NCBI RefSeq assembly: GCF_028816475.1
Contig: NZ_CP118247.1
Location: 1,674,001-1,738,000, forward strand
DNA from: Devosia rhodophyticola
Lineage (GTDB): Bacteria > Pseudomonadota > Alphaproteobacteria > Rhizobiales > Devosiaceae
Reading direction: 5' to 3'
Length of the DNA: 64,000 bases
The notes below the pieces were generated by a model. That model was not told where the DNA came from and ran no database searches. It saw nothing but the letters and a program-made list of their open reading frames with translations. Position numbers and translations under genes: made by a program. Positions 1-11,142 of this stretch are shown here, piece after piece; position 1 is the first letter of the stretch; each line of letters begins with the position of its first letter.

Positions 1-872
1 TGACATTCGTCGACGAACGTGGCAAGAGCCGGATCGGTGGCGGCCAATTGACCGGTCAATGGATGATCAGGGGAGAGGGCAAGAAACGACGCGCCGAAAA
101 TGGTATCGGGGCGGGTGGTGAAAACATCAATGCTGGTCGCGCCAGTCTCTGAGCCTTGCGCAATTTCAAACAACAATCGCAGTCCCTCGGACTTACCGAT
201 CCAGTTGCGCTGCATCAGTCGAACTTTTTCGGGCCATTGCTCCAGCCCGTCGAGTCCGGCAAGCAGTTCATCGGCATAATCGCTGATCTTGAAAAACCAC
301 TGGGTCAATTCGCGCTGCTCGACCGGGGCGCCTGAGCGCCAGCCCTTGCCATCGATCACCTGCTCGTTGGCCAGAACGGTCATGTCGACCGGATCCCAAT
401 TGACCTTGGACTTCTTGCGGGTAATCAGCCCTGCAGCGAGAAAATCAATGAACAGTGCCTGCTGGTGCTGATAATAGTCGGGCTCGCAAGTGGCAATCTC
501 CCGGGTCCAGTCAATCGAGAGGCCCATGGATTTGAGCTGTTCGCGCATCGAAGCGATATTTTGTCGGGTCCAGGGGCCCGGATTCTGCTTGCGCTCGATC
601 GCCGCATTTTCGGCAGGCAGGCCAAAAGCGTCCCAACCCATTGGATGCAAGACGTTTTTGCCCTGGGCACGATGGTATCGTGCCAGAACGTCGCCCATGG
701 CGTAATTGCGCACGTGGCCCATATGGATGCGGCCGGAGGGGTAGGGAAACATTTCAAGCACATAGTAACGTTCACGCGGGTCGTCGTTGCGCGCAATAAA
801 TGACTGGTTCTGATTCCAGACATTTTGCCAATGGGGTTCCATTTCACGCGGGTTGTAGCGTTCGGCGCTCAC
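1..872 (-). CDS. leuS: Leucine--tRNA ligase, N-terminal part (3' end outside window)
   Basis: Class I aminoacyl-tRNA synthetase that charges tRNA-Leu in the cytoplasm. The visible 290 residues begin [16 protein letters not shown] and contain the family signature [20 protein letters not shown] at about residues 43-62, whose HMGH is the class I HIGH-type ATP-binding motif. The beginning of the CP1 editing insertion (RNWIGKSEG, then TTRPDT) follows. The start is a GTG at 872 preceded by an AAGGA Shine-Dalgarno box. The usual leader-peptide ATG is absent, so an ATG-only search misses this gene. The KMSKS loop and C-terminal half lie beyond position 1. It is divergent from yggS, a common alphaproteobacterial arrangement. 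No frameshift is seen in the visible part. Confidence 0.96.
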   Translation of the reverse strand, partial: MSAERYNPREMEPHWQNVWNQNQSFIARNDDPRERYYVLEMFPYPSGRIHMGHVRNYAMGDVLARYHRAQGKNVLHPMGWDAFGLPAENAAIERKQNPGPWTRQNIASMREQLKSMGLSIDWTREIATCEPDYYQHQQALFIDFLAAGLITRKKSKVNWDPVDMTVLANEQVIDGKGWRSGAPVEQRELTQWFFKISDYADELLAGLDGLEQWPEKVRLMQRNWIGKSEGLRLLFEIAQGSETGATSIDVFTTRPDTIFGASFLALSPDHPLTGQLAATDPALATFVDEC

Positions 873-1011
873 AGTGCTATCCTTGTGGTCGTATCGTAAG
901 AGGGCAGTCGGGCGAGGTCGGCCACCGTGCTTGCTTGCCTTTTACGGGGAATTTGGTTACCGGACCATCATCAGAAAACCCCTTTGAGGTCAACAGGAAC
1001 AGGGTAAAAGC

Positions 1012-1698
1012 GTGGATCAGGCCAAAGATGGAGCCGCTGAACGTTTGGCTGAAGTTCGCAAGGCGATGATGCGGGCGAAAAAGCGATTCGACACGTCCGC
1101 CGCGCCTTGCTCGTTGATTGCCGTCTCAAAAACCGTTCCCGGATCGTCCCTGGAGCCGTATCTGGATGCCGGGCAGCGTGTTTTTGGCGAAAACCGGGTG
1201 CAGGAGGCTGCCGAAAAATGGCCGGCCCTGCGCACGCAATATCGCGATATAGAGCTTCACCTGATAGGGCCGCTGCAAACCAACAAGGTGCGCGACGCTG
1301 TGGTGCTGTTTGATTGCATCCAGACCGTGGATCGCGACAAGCTGGCGGCGAGCCTGCGGGCCGAAATGGATCGCGCAGGGCGGTCGCTCAAATTTTTTGT
1401 GCAGGTAAATATTGGCGGCGAGGCACAAAAACATGGCATCGCACCGACCGAGGTTGTTGATTTTGTTGGCCGCTGCCGCACAGAACATCGGCTCGATATC
1501 GTTGGTCTGATGTGCATTCCACCTGATGGCCTACCGCCCGGACCCTACTTTGCCAGCCTTGTCGGTTTGGCGCGACAGGCAAACGTTGACGAATTATCGA
1601 TGGGGATGAGCGGAGACTTTGAAACAGCTATCTCCATGGGTGCAACCCATGTTCGCGTCGGGTCGGCGCTTTTCGGCGCGCGGGCACCGCTTGGCTGA
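1012..1698 (+). CDS. yggS: YggS family pyridoxal-phosphate homeostasis protein
   Basis: PLP-binding protein of the YggS/PROSC/PLPBP family, thought to buffer pyridoxal 5'-phosphate in the cytoplasm; no catalysis is established for the family. The 228-residue length is normal. The PLP lysine is K40 in the motif IAVSKT, followed by FGENRVQEA, HLIGPLQTNK and the C-terminal phosphate-binding region SMGMSGDFETAISMGATHVR, ending GSALFGAR. The start is GTG at 1012 and the gene is divergent from leuS with a 139-bp gap. A two-gene leuS/yggS neighbourhood is usual in Rhizobiales. Identification is firm; the physiological role rests on knowledge of the family. Confidence 0.95.
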   Translation: MDQAKDGAAERLAEVRKAMMRAKKRFDTSAAPCSLIAVSKTVPGSSLEPYLDAGQRVFGENRVQEAAEKWPALRTQYRDIELHLIGPLQTNKVRDAVVLFDCIQTVDRDKLAASLRAEMDRAGRSLKFFVQVNIGGEAQKHGIAPTEVVDFVGRCRTEHRLDIVGLMCIPPDGLPPGPYFASLVGLARQANVDELSMGMSGDFETAISMGATHVRVGSALFGARAPLG

Positions 1699-1866
1699 CT
1701 GCCCGACGACTTCGATTTGCCGCATTGTTTCCCATGCCCGATATGCAACTTTCAGGGCGCCCAACCCGTTGCTGATCCTATAACGCCGTTGTGATGAGGT
1801 AGCCCAATACCCCTCGTCATAATGATAGTGTTGTATCTGCCTATCTGACCTGCCCCGGAGAACACA

Positions 1867-2550
1867 ATGAACAAGCGCCGCATTCTATTGGTTGATGACG
1901 ACGCGGAGCTGCGCCAGACGTTGGTGGAGCAATTGGCTCAAACCCAGGAATTCGAGATCAGCGAAGCCGGCACGGCCACCGAGGCCCTGGCTGCTGTGCG
2001 TGAGCAGAATTTTGATCTGATGATACTGGATGTCGGCCTGCCGGACATGGACGGGCGTGAAACGGTCATATTGCTGCGTGATGCAGAATTTCGCAGCCCG
2101 ATCCTGATGTTGACTGGTCATGATAGCGAGGCCGACCAGATCAGGGGGCTGGATTCAGGCGCCAATGACTATCTGACCAAGCCGTTTCGTTTCCCGATTC
2201 TCCTGGCGCGAATCAATGCGGCATTGCGCCAGCATGATCAGAGCGAGGATGTGGTTTTCACCATCGGCCAATATGCGTTTCAGCCTGCGGCCAAACTGCT
2301 CGAAACCAATGAGGGGGGCAAGGTTCGGCTAACGGACAAGGAAACCTCGATCCTCAAATTCCTCTATCGGCAGGGGCCCAAGACGATTTCGCGTGATATT
2401 TTGCTCAAGGAAGTCTGGGGCTACAACAACCGGGTCACCACCCACACGCTTGAAACCCACATCTACCGGTTGCGCCAGAAAATTGAGCGCGATCCATCGC
2501 ACGCGCGCCTTCTGGTCACCGAAGAAGGTGGATATCGGCTGGTACCTTAA
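1867..2550 (+). CDS. OmpR-family response regulator (CenR-like orphan)
   Basis: Two-domain DNA-binding response regulator of 227 residues. The receiver domain (about 1-120) has the acidic pocket D10-D12, the phospho-acceptor D55 in LMILDVGLPDMDG and the conserved K105 in YLTKPF. The C-terminal winged helix (about 130-227) has the OmpR/PhoB pattern TDKETSILKFLYRQG and THTLETHIYRLRQKIE. No histidine kinase lies nearby, so it is an orphan. Sequence and neighbourhood fit the alphaproteobacterial CenR group, which regulates the cell envelope in Caulobacter, but I cannot prove orthology from the sequence alone. It begins at an ATG preceded by GGAG; the 168-bp gap from yggS leaves room for its own promoter. 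Confidence 0.9.
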   Translation: MNKRRILLVDDDAELRQTLVEQLAQTQEFEISEAGTATEALAAVREQNFDLMILDVGLPDMDGRETVILLRDAEFRSPILMLTGHDSEADQIRGLDSGANDYLTKPFRFPILLARINAALRQHDQSEDVVFTIGQYAFQPAAKLLETNEGGKVRLTDKETSILKFLYRQGPKTISRDILLKEVWGYNNRVTTHTLETHIYRLRQKIERDPSHARLLVTEEGGYRLVP

Positions 2551-2647
2551 GGTTTTATAAAGTTTTTGGTTCAGTCGATCCTAAGAAATGCCCTATAGGT
2601 TGAGGGCGCGCCACATTAGTGGCGGGCTCGGGTAAGTGTGGGGCGGG

Positions 2648-3097
2648 ATGCGATTAGACGATGCGGCGGTGATACTGGCCAGCGCCGATTTCTTTGATAT
2701 ATGCGATGAGGAGCAGAAGCGTTTGCTGGCATTTTCCAGCGAACAGCGCCTCTTTGCGCCCGATGAAATGATATACCGGGCGGGTGAAGTGCCGCTTGGC
2801 GCCCATATTCTGATTTCGGGTACGCTCAAGATCCAGCCCGAGGGTAAGGGCAAACCTTCGGCAATCAGCACCCCCGGCAGTGTCGTTTCCACCATTGCGC
2901 TCATTCTGTCGAAGTCACGACCGATTTCTATTACCGCCGTGGTCGAGTGTCAGACCCTTTTTGTACCGCGCGCTTCTTTTCTGAAGCTGTGTCGACAGTC
3001 GCCCGATCTGGCTGAGCGGGCCGCAGATCGCATTCAACAGGATCTGGCGGCCTATCTCGGTGCTTTGGAACCGGTCGGCGCCAAGATGAAACGCTAG
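2648..3097 (+). CDS. Stand-alone cyclic-nucleotide-binding-domain protein
   Basis: Protein of about 149 residues made almost entirely of one cNMP-binding (CRP-like) beta-barrel domain: FAPDEMIYRAGEVPLGAHIL, then ISGTLKI and a region that should hold the phosphate-binding cassette. No helix-turn-helix follows, so it is not a complete CRP/FNR regulator and more likely a small sensor or adaptor. The start is ambiguous: ATG at 2648 is chosen, but GTG at 2636 is in frame. The stop overlaps the convergent xth stop by 4 bp. The canonical R-T/S-A cyclic-nucleotide contact is not obvious in the cassette, so ligand binding is uncertain. Confidence 0.75.
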   Translation: MRLDDAAVILASADFFDICDEEQKRLLAFSSEQRLFAPDEMIYRAGEVPLGAHILISGTLKIQPEGKGKPSAISTPGSVVSTIALILSKSRPISITAVVECQTLFVPRASFLKLCRQSPDLAERAADRIQQDLAAYLGALEPVGAKMKR

Positions 3098-3912
3098 GTT
3101 GCCGCGGGCGCGAAGCGCACGATCACCGGAACATGGTCAGAAGGTTTTGCTGTCCAACCGCGGGCATCGCGAATGATTTCGGCGCCCTGGCTGACCTCTG
3201 CGATATTGCGGGTTGACCAGATGTGATCGAGCCGACGGCCGCGATCTGAAGCCTGCCAGTCGGCGCTGCGATAGCTCCACCATGAGTATAGCTTCTGGTC
3301 GTGTGGAATGTGTTTGCGGACCAAATCAGTCCAGCCACAACCATTGACCAGCAGGGCATCCAGGGTTTGGGTTTCGATCGGGGTATGGCTGACCACTTTG
3401 AGCAGCTGCTTGTGCCCCCAAACGTCGTTTGCGTGCGGCGCAATGTTGAAATCCCCGGCAATCAGATGCTCGCCGACAAAGGCGGGATCGGCGAACCAGT
3501 CACCCAATTCGCTCAAAAACCCCAGCTTATGCCTGAATTTTGGGTTGATCTCGGGATCAGGCTCGTCGCCACCCGCCGGAATATAGAAATTATGCACCGT
3601 CAGGGGGCCATGGCCAAAATCGAGTTGGGCTGAGACGTGGCGAGAGTCGGGGACTTCGCAAAACATGCGGCTCGAAACATCGCGCAGCGGCAGTTTAGAG
3701 ATGGTGGCGACGCCGTGATAGCTTTTTTGGCCGTGTACTGCCTGATGCGGATAGCCGGCTTTGGCGAAGGCCGCCGCCGGAAACTGGTCATTGGTGCATT
3801 TGATCTCCTGAAGCATCAGCACATCGGGCTGATATTTTTCCAGGAAGTCGAGCACCATGGGCAGGCGCAGGCGAACGGAATTAATGTTCCAGGTGGCAAA
3901 GGAGACAGACAT
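3094..3912 (-). CDS. xthA: Exodeoxyribonuclease III
   Basis: AP endonuclease and 3'-5' exonuclease of the ExoIII/APE1 (endonuclease-exonuclease-phosphatase) family, acting in base-excision repair. It is 272 residues, close to the usual 265-270. Visible catalytic residues are E36 in LMLQEIKC (metal ligand), D154 and N156 in AGDFNIAP, and D259/H260 in the terminal SDHVPV motif; RRLDHIWST is also typical. ATG start at 3912. It converges on the cNMP-domain gene, sharing 4 bp. The gene lies downstream of lolA on the same strand, but a long hairpin at 3961-3991 separates them. Confidence 0.95.
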   Translation of the reverse strand: MSVSFATWNINSVRLRLPMVLDFLEKYQPDVLMLQEIKCTNDQFPAAAFAKAGYPHQAVHGQKSYHGVATISKLPLRDVSSRMFCEVPDSRHVSAQLDFGHGPLTVHNFYIPAGGDEPDPEINPKFRHKLGFLSELGDWFADPAFVGEHLIAGDFNIAPHANDVWGHKQLLKVVSHTPIETQTLDALLVNGCGWTDLVRKHIPHDQKLYSWWSYRSADWQASDRGRRLDHIWSTRNIAEVSQGAEIIRDARGWTAKPSDHVPVIVRFAPAAT

Positions 3913-3960
3913 TAAAAGACCTTGAGAAATTGAGGGCTCTTTATGGCTGAGGCAGGTGGA

Positions 3961-3991
3961 GCGGTAAACCCCGCCGGGCGGGGTTTACCGC
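3961..3991 (-). terminator. Perfect 15-bp inverted repeat after lolA
   Basis: Two perfectly complementary 15-base arms (3961-3975 and 3977-3991, core GTAAACCCCGCC) are separated by one base. They lie 5 bp past the lolA stop codon and 49 bp before the xth start. The minus strand shows no T tract after the stem, so it is probably a transcript-stabilising or weak termination hairpin and not a textbook intrinsic terminator. Confidence 0.6.
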
Positions 3992-3995
3992 GCGT

Positions 3996-4628
3996 CTAGC
4001 GAGAGGACGGGTCGAGGGCGGTGTAAGTGGCGTCGATATAGAAAAAGGATTTTGGAATTTCGACGTCTTGCTGGACATCAAAGAGCGAAAAAGTCAGCTC
4101 AGACCCGCTGGGCTCAACCAGACTCCACTGCGTCAGATCCTTGGTGTTTTTGTCAAAAATCAGCGAGACCTGTACCGTTCCCGCTACAGTATCGTCGGTA
4201 ATGGTGATGGTCAAATAGGCGTCGCTGGTGGTCACATCGATGATGTTGGAGCGGGTAAAATCAATCTGGTCGCCGAGGAACTGGCGTAGCGGGATCGTAT
4301 CCTGGGGATAGGCGTAGTAGGTTTTGTCACGCCGATTCATGACGTAAAAACCCCGCCCGACCGAAACGATTTCCTCGCGACTGGGCGGATTGTAGCGGAA
4401 GCGAATTTTGTCGGGGCGCTGCAGATAAAAAGTGCCTTCGGTGCGCCCGCCCTGGGAATCAATCTGCAGGAAGCGCCCAACCATAGTGCGGATCGCTGAA
4501 TTGTGGGTGCCGATGTCGGCAATCATTTGCTGCTCGTCGGGAGTGAGCGCCCGATCAAGTGCCCAGCTGGATGTGGCCGTGGCAAACAGGGCGGTCAGTC
4601 CCAGAAAAAGGGCTTCGCGGCGAATCAT
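3996..4628 (-). CDS. lolA: LolA-like outer-membrane lipoprotein carrier
   Basis: Periplasmic carrier expected to shuttle lipoproteins from the LolCDE complex to the outer membrane. I start it at the ATG at 4628, giving 210 residues that begin with a signal peptide (MIRREALFLGLTALFATATS, cleavage likely after SWA). The LolA fold is suggested by GRFLQIDSQGGRTEGTFYLQ and RPDKIRFRYNPPSREEIVS. The in-frame upstream extension to 4673 would spoil the signal peptide. It lies 113 bp downstream of ftsK on the same strand, the standard ftsK-lolA pairing in many proteobacteria. The long hairpin follows the stop. Confidence 0.9.
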   Translation of the reverse strand: MIRREALFLGLTALFATATSSWALDRALTPDEQQMIADIGTHNSAIRTMVGRFLQIDSQGGRTEGTFYLQRPDKIRFRYNPPSREEIVSVGRGFYVMNRRDKTYYAYPQDTIPLRQFLGDQIDFTRSNIIDVTTSDAYLTITITDDTVAGTVQVSLIFDKNTKDLTQWSLVEPSGSELTFSLFDVQQDVEIPKSFFYIDATYTALDPSSR

Positions 4629-4741
4629 GGCTTTTGGTCCCGATCTTGAGTGGTTGCGCCTTTTAGCGAGCAATTACGGCAACAGCTGGAACGCACTATC
4701 CAAAATTAATTCGCTAGGCAGCGGTTGCGCGCAAAGTTTCG

Positions 4742-7396
<2,655 letters not shown>

Positions 7397-7505
7397 GGAT
7401 GGCAACAAATCTTTGGCAGGGGCGTCGGGGATCGACAGCCCAATTTGGCATCATGCTAGAAGGGCTAAGTTAATCTGGTGCTAACCATCGGGCATTGGTC
7501 GGCAA

Positions 7506-7535
7506 AAAGGCCCGCCAGTTTGCTGGCAGGCCTTT
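7506..7535 (-). terminator. Intrinsic terminator downstream of amtB
   Basis: A 13-bp stem (7506-7518 with 7523-7535, one G-U pair) encloses a 4-base loop. On the minus strand the stem is followed directly by five Ts. It lies about 140 bp past the amtB stop and 110 bp before ftsK, so it should end the glnK-amtB transcript. Confidence 0.8.
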
Positions 7536-7675
7536 GCAGATTGGTGGTGGGGTGCAGCCCATGCTGTTTGCGAGTGGGAAGCCTCTGTGGCGGGCCAAGA
7601 GGAACACGAGCTGCACGCGACCACCAATCGGTGGTAGGTGCCGGGCAGCAGCGCATCCGCCGCCCGGCCAGAGGA

Positions 7676-9046
7676 TCAGTTGTAAGCGCGTTCGCCGTGG
7701 GTCGCGAGGTCCAGACCATCGCTCTCGGCGCTTTCGGTAACCCGCAGGCCACCGAAGATGGCCTTGACGATCATCAGGGCAACAAAGGCAACTACACCGG
7801 ACCAGACCACGGCAATGGCAACTGCTGTCAGCTGGATCATGAACTGGCCGCCCATGGAATAGCCATCCAGTGCATAGCCACCCAGCGAGGGGCTGGCCAC
7901 AATGGCCGTGCCGAGTGCGCCGACGATGCCGCCGATGCCATGAATGCCGAAGACGTCGAGGCTATCGTCATATTTCAGCATTGGCTTGAGGTTGACCACG
8001 GCCCAGAAACAGACGAGCGAGGCAACAGCACCCAAAACGATCGCCCCGAAGGTGCCGGAGAAACCGGCGGCGGGGGTTATGGCGACAAGGCCTGCCACAG
8101 CACCAGAAACCGCACCCAGTGCTGATGCATGGCCACGGCTGAGTCTTTCGGCGAGTGCCCAGGCCAGACCAGCAGCAGCAGGAGCTGTGATGGTATTGAG
8201 GAAGGCTTGAGCTGTCAGACCATTGGCTTCCAGGTTCGATCCGGCGTTAAAGCCGAACCAGCCAACCCACAACAGGCAAGCGCCGATATAGGTGAAGGTC
8301 AGATTGTGCGGGGCGATGGGTTCCTTGAGGAAGCCGACGCGGGGGCCAAGCACGATGGCAGCGACCAGGGCGGCGATACCGGAGTTGATGTGCACGACCG
8401 TGCCACCGGCAAAATCATAGGCGCCCAGATTGAACAGCAGACCCGGGCCGGACCAGACCATGTGGGCAACCGGAACGTAGGAAAAGGTGAACCAGATGGC
8501 CAGGAAGGCCATCAGGGCGCCGAATTTCATGCGTTCGGCAATGGCACCCACAATCAGCGTGCCGGTAATGGCGGCAAAGGTCAGCTGGAAAATGACAAAC
8601 ACCAGTTCTGGCAATTCAAAACCGGCCGAGAAGGTCGCGGCGGTGCTGTCAGGCGTGACGCCGATGAGGAAGAACTTGGAAAAATCACCAACAAAGGCGG
8701 AAAGACCACCCTCGGTTGGCCCGGCAAATGCCAGCGAATAGCCGTAAGCGACCCAGAGCAGGGCCAGCATGGCAAAACCGGCAAAGACCTGGGTCAAAAC
8801 CGAAAGGATGTTTTTGGCCCGCACGAGGCCGCCGTAGAAAAGGGCAAGGCCGGGAATGGTCATCAAAATGACCAGAGCAGTACAAACCAACATCCAGGCG
8901 GTGTCGCCCTTGTCGATTACCGGCACGACCGCGGCCGCGGCCTCGGCCACCGGCGCTGCTGCTTCCTGAGCCAGGGCGGGCAGCGCCAGCACCAGCGTTG
9001 CGAGCAGACCCCCACCCAATATTGTTGACGTTTTCAAACCTGTCAT
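7676..9046 (-). CDS. amtB: Ammonium transporter AmtB
   Basis: Trimeric inner-membrane ammonium channel/transporter. The 456 residues start with a cleavable signal peptide (GGGLLATLVLALPALAQ) and then 11 hydrophobic segments. The twin pore histidines are H219 (GGTVVHINSG) and H369 (DVFGIHGIGG). Other Amt signatures are GLALFYGGLVRAKNILSVL and FNAGSNLEANG. The gene lies 26 bp downstream of glnK in the classic glnK-amtB operon, in which GlnK plugs AmtB when nitrogen is plentiful. Regulation is likely through the sigma-54 element upstream of glnK. Confidence 0.97.
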   Translation of the reverse strand: MTGLKTSTILGGGLLATLVLALPALAQEAAAPVAEAAAAVVPVIDKGDTAWMLVCTALVILMTIPGLALFYGGLVRAKNILSVLTQVFAGFAMLALLWVAYGYSLAFAGPTEGGLSAFVGDFSKFFLIGVTPDSTAATFSAGFELPELVFVIFQLTFAAITGTLIVGAIAERMKFGALMAFLAIWFTFSYVPVAHMVWSGPGLLFNLGAYDFAGGTVVHINSGIAALVAAIVLGPRVGFLKEPIAPHNLTFTYIGACLLWVGWFGFNAGSNLEANGLTAQAFLNTITAPAAAGLAWALAERLSRGHASALGAVSGAVAGLVAITPAAGFSGTFGAIVLGAVASLVCFWAVVNLKPMLKYDDSLDVFGIHGIGGIVGALGTAIVASPSLGGYALDGYSMGGQFMIQLTAVAIAVVWSGVVAFVALMIVKAIFGGLRVTESAESDGLDLATHGERAYN

Positions 9047-9072
9047 TTCTTTTTCTCCGATTGGGTAGGCGC

Positions 9073-9411
9073 CTAAAGCGCGGCGGCGCCGGTCTCGCCG
9101 GTGCGGATGCGGGTTACGGCTTCAAGATCAAGGACGAATATCTTGCCGTCGCCGATACGCCCGGTTTGGGCGCTATCACGGATGGCGGTGGCGACGGCAT
9201 CGCTGACGGCATCGTCAACGGCAATTTCAATCTTGAGCTTGGGCAGGAAGTGCACGGCGTATTCTGTGCCGCGGTAGATTTCGGAATGCCCCTTCTGGCG
9301 GCCATAACCCTTGACCTCGGTAACGGTCATGCCGTGGATATCGAGGGAATTGAGTGCCTGGCGGACCTCTTCGAGGCGTGATGGCTTGATAATCGCTATC
9401 ACCAGTTTCAT
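9073..9411 (-). CDS. glnK: Nitrogen regulatory PII protein GlnK
   Basis: 112-residue PII signal protein that senses ATP/ADP and 2-oxoglutarate and regulates AmtB. It begins MKLVIAIIKPSRLEEVR; the T-loop contains GRQKGHSEIYRGTEY with the uridylylated tyrosine Y51. The C-terminal signature DGKIFVLDLEAVTRIRTGE is intact. Linkage to amtB argues for GlnK over GlnB. A sigma-54-type promoter lies 50 bp upstream of the ATG and an NtrC-like dyad about 150 bp upstream, indicating induction on nitrogen limitation. Confidence 0.96.
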   Translation of the reverse strand: MKLVIAIIKPSRLEEVRQALNSLDIHGMTVTEVKGYGRQKGHSEIYRGTEYAVHFLPKLKIEIAVDDAVSDAVATAIRDSAQTGRIGDGKIFVLDLEAVTRIRTGETGAAAL

Positions 9412-9461
9412 GTTTGCCCCTTCGCGACTGTGCGCTGTTCACTGTGGATGGCTTCCTAGAC

Positions 9462-9477
9462 TCAAAAGGCGTGCCAA
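9462..9477 (-). promoter_or_regulatory. Probable sigma-54 (-24/-12) promoter of glnK-amtB
   Basis: On the minus strand the sequence reads TTGGCACGCCTTTTGA, matching the sigma-54 consensus TTGGCACG-N4-TTGC at all positions except the last C. The GG and GA dinucleotides keep the required 10-bp spacing. It lies about 50 bp before the glnK start codon, a normal distance for this class. Confidence 0.75.
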
Positions 9478-9559
9478 CTGTGCACCACCAGAATTTCGTT
9501 ATTTAAAACAATATGTTACATTGTGGCCCATTTTTTTGGCTTTCACGGCTTTGGTTTTG

Positions 9560-9576
9560 TGCACAAATTTTGTGCA
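9560..9576. promoter_or_regulatory. NtrC-like enhancer dyad
   Basis: TGCACAAATTTTGTGCA is a perfect 17-bp palindrome about its central base, with the TGCAC-N7-GTGCA geometry of NtrC (NRI) sites. It lies about 85-100 bp upstream of the sigma-54 element of glnK, the usual enhancer distance. A further half-site, TGCACC, is at 9480-9485. The divergent ubiH-like gene begins about 100 bp on the other side. Confidence 0.65.
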
Positions 9577-9679
9577 ACCAGTTTTGCAATTGGGTAAAAT
9601 TGGAGCAGACTTGAGACGCGGCGTTTGGCGCGCTTGTGTTGGGGGCGGGCGCGCGCGACATTGGGGCAAATGGAGTGTG

Positions 9680-10906
9680 ATGATGGTCGCCCAGGCGGAT
9701 CGATTTGATGTCTTGATTGTCGGCGGTGGGCCGGTCGGGTTGAGCATGGCGCTGAGCCTGACCCGCTTTATGACGGGGGCGCGCATCGGGCTTGTCGACC
9801 GCCGCCCCATGAGCGTGCCGCAAGACAGCCGCGCCAGCGCTATCGCCGCCGGAGTGCGGCGCGTCTTTGAAACGCTGGGCGTCTGGGACGCCATGGCGGA
9901 AAAGGCTCAACCGATCACGGCAATGAATATTACCGATTCTGGCGCGGGCGATCTGGCGCGCCCGCTCTATTTGCGTTTTGAAGGCGATGTCGCCCCGGGG
10001 GAAGCCTTTGCGCATATGGTGCCCAACCGCACAATGGCTGAGGCGTTATTGGCCCAACTCGGCGATGGCATTGAGGTTGTGGCGCCCGCCGATATCGTCA
10101 AGACCGACTTTGACAGTTTTGGCGCGCGCTTGACGCTTGGTGATGGGCGGCAGTTGCAGGCGGCGCTGATTATTGGCGCCGATGGGGCGCAATCAAGTCT
10201 GCGGCAGGGGGCCGGGATTGGCGTGGTCGCGCACGACTATGGTCAGAATGGCATTGTTACAACGATTGAACATGAGCTGGACCATCAGGGCGTTGCCTAT
10301 GAGCATTTCCGCCCCGCCGGCCCCTTTGCCAGCCTGCCGTTGCCAGGCCGGCGCTCTTCGCTGGTCTGGACCGAAACCCGCGCCAATGCGGCGCATTATC
10401 TGGCAATGGACGCGCAGCAACTGGCGCTCGAAATCGAATCGGTCATGGGATCGAGCCTTGGGTCAGTCCAAATTATTGAAAAGGTGCAGAGCTTTCCGCT
10501 GCGCATGCAAATCGCTCGCGAGATGGTGGCGCCGCGACTGGCCCTGATCGGGGATGCGGCCCATGTCGTGCATCCAATTGCGGGGCAAGGGTTGAACCTG
10601 GGGCTCAAAGATGTGGCGGCACTGGCTGAAGTGGTCATTGAGGCGATGCGGCTGGGCATGGACCATGGCGGCGACGATGTTCTCTTGCGCTACCAGTCCT
10701 GGCGGCGGCTGGATACCAGCGCCATGGCGATGGTGACTGATATGATGAACCGGCTGTTTTCCAATGACATTGCCCCGGTGCGGGCGCTGCGCGATCTGGG
10801 CCTCGGACTCGTGGACCGCGCCGGACCGCTCAAGGACGCGATGATTCGCAATGCATCGGGCCTGACCGGCAGCGGCCCGCGCCTTTTGCTCGGGCAGCCG
10901 ATCTAG
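9680..10906 (+). CDS. UbiH/UbiF/Coq6-family FAD-dependent ring hydroxylase
   Basis: Flavoprotein monooxygenase of the ubiquinone-biosynthesis hydroxylase family, expected to hydroxylate the quinone ring precursor at the inner membrane. The protein is 408 residues from ATG 9680; ATG at 9683 and GTG at 9677 are adjacent alternatives behind a GGAG box. It has an N-terminal dinucleotide-binding motif VLIVGGGPVGLS (about residues 11-22) and the GD motif LIGDAAHVVHPIAGQGLNLG with D292. Which ring position it attacks (UbiH, UbiL, UbiM or Coq6 type) cannot be told from the sequence. It is divergent from glnK and shares 4 bp with the convergent Trm112 gene. Confidence 0.88.
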   Translation: MMVAQADRFDVLIVGGGPVGLSMALSLTRFMTGARIGLVDRRPMSVPQDSRASAIAAGVRRVFETLGVWDAMAEKAQPITAMNITDSGAGDLARPLYLRFEGDVAPGEAFAHMVPNRTMAEALLAQLGDGIEVVAPADIVKTDFDSFGARLTLGDGRQLQAALIIGADGAQSSLRQGAGIGVVAHDYGQNGIVTTIEHELDHQGVAYEHFRPAGPFASLPLPGRRSSLVWTETRANAAHYLAMDAQQLALEIESVMGSSLGSVQIIEKVQSFPLRMQIAREMVAPRLALIGDAAHVVHPIAGQGLNLGLKDVAALAEVVIEAMRLGMDHGGDDVLLRYQSWRRLDTSAMAMVTDMMNRLFSNDIAPVRALRDLGLGLVDRAGPLKDAMIRNASGLTGSGPRLLLGQPI

Positions 10907-11142
10907 CCATTATCTTGCTCGATGGTGCGGGCATGCGGCAGGCGTTTGAGTTCCTCGGGATCGATGGTGCGCGCCTCATCGAGGCTCAGCAGCGGCACGC
11001 CTTCGACAATGGGAAATGCCAGCCGCCCGGCAATTGAGATCAGTTCCTTTTTGTCCTCGGCCAGGGTCAACCGGGTCTTGGTCAGCGGACAGACCAGCAT
11101 TTCGAGCGTTTTGACATCAACCACGTGGCGCGGATCAGCCAT
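10903..11142 (-). CDS. Trm112 family protein
   Basis: Small 79-residue protein of the Trm112/YcaR (UPF0434) family. It contains the core MLVCPLTKTRL near residue 15 and IVEGVPLLSLDEAR. Eukaryotic Trm112 activates methyltransferases; bacterial members are of uncertain function. Only one cysteine of the usual metal-binding pair remains. The start overlaps the stop of the LON-domain gene as TGATG, so translation is probably coupled. The 3' end converges on the ubiH-like gene with a 4-bp overlap. Confidence 0.88.
   Translation of the reverse strand: MADPRHVVDVKTLEMLVCPLTKTRLTLAEDKKELISIAGRLAFPIVEGVPLLSLDEARTIDPEELKRLPHARTIEQDNG

Noticed and set aside
8129..9028. 299-codon plus-strand ORF opposite amtB
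   Set aside because: It is a shadow of amtB in GC-rich DNA; it has no domain signature and no ribosome site, while amtB is unambiguous.
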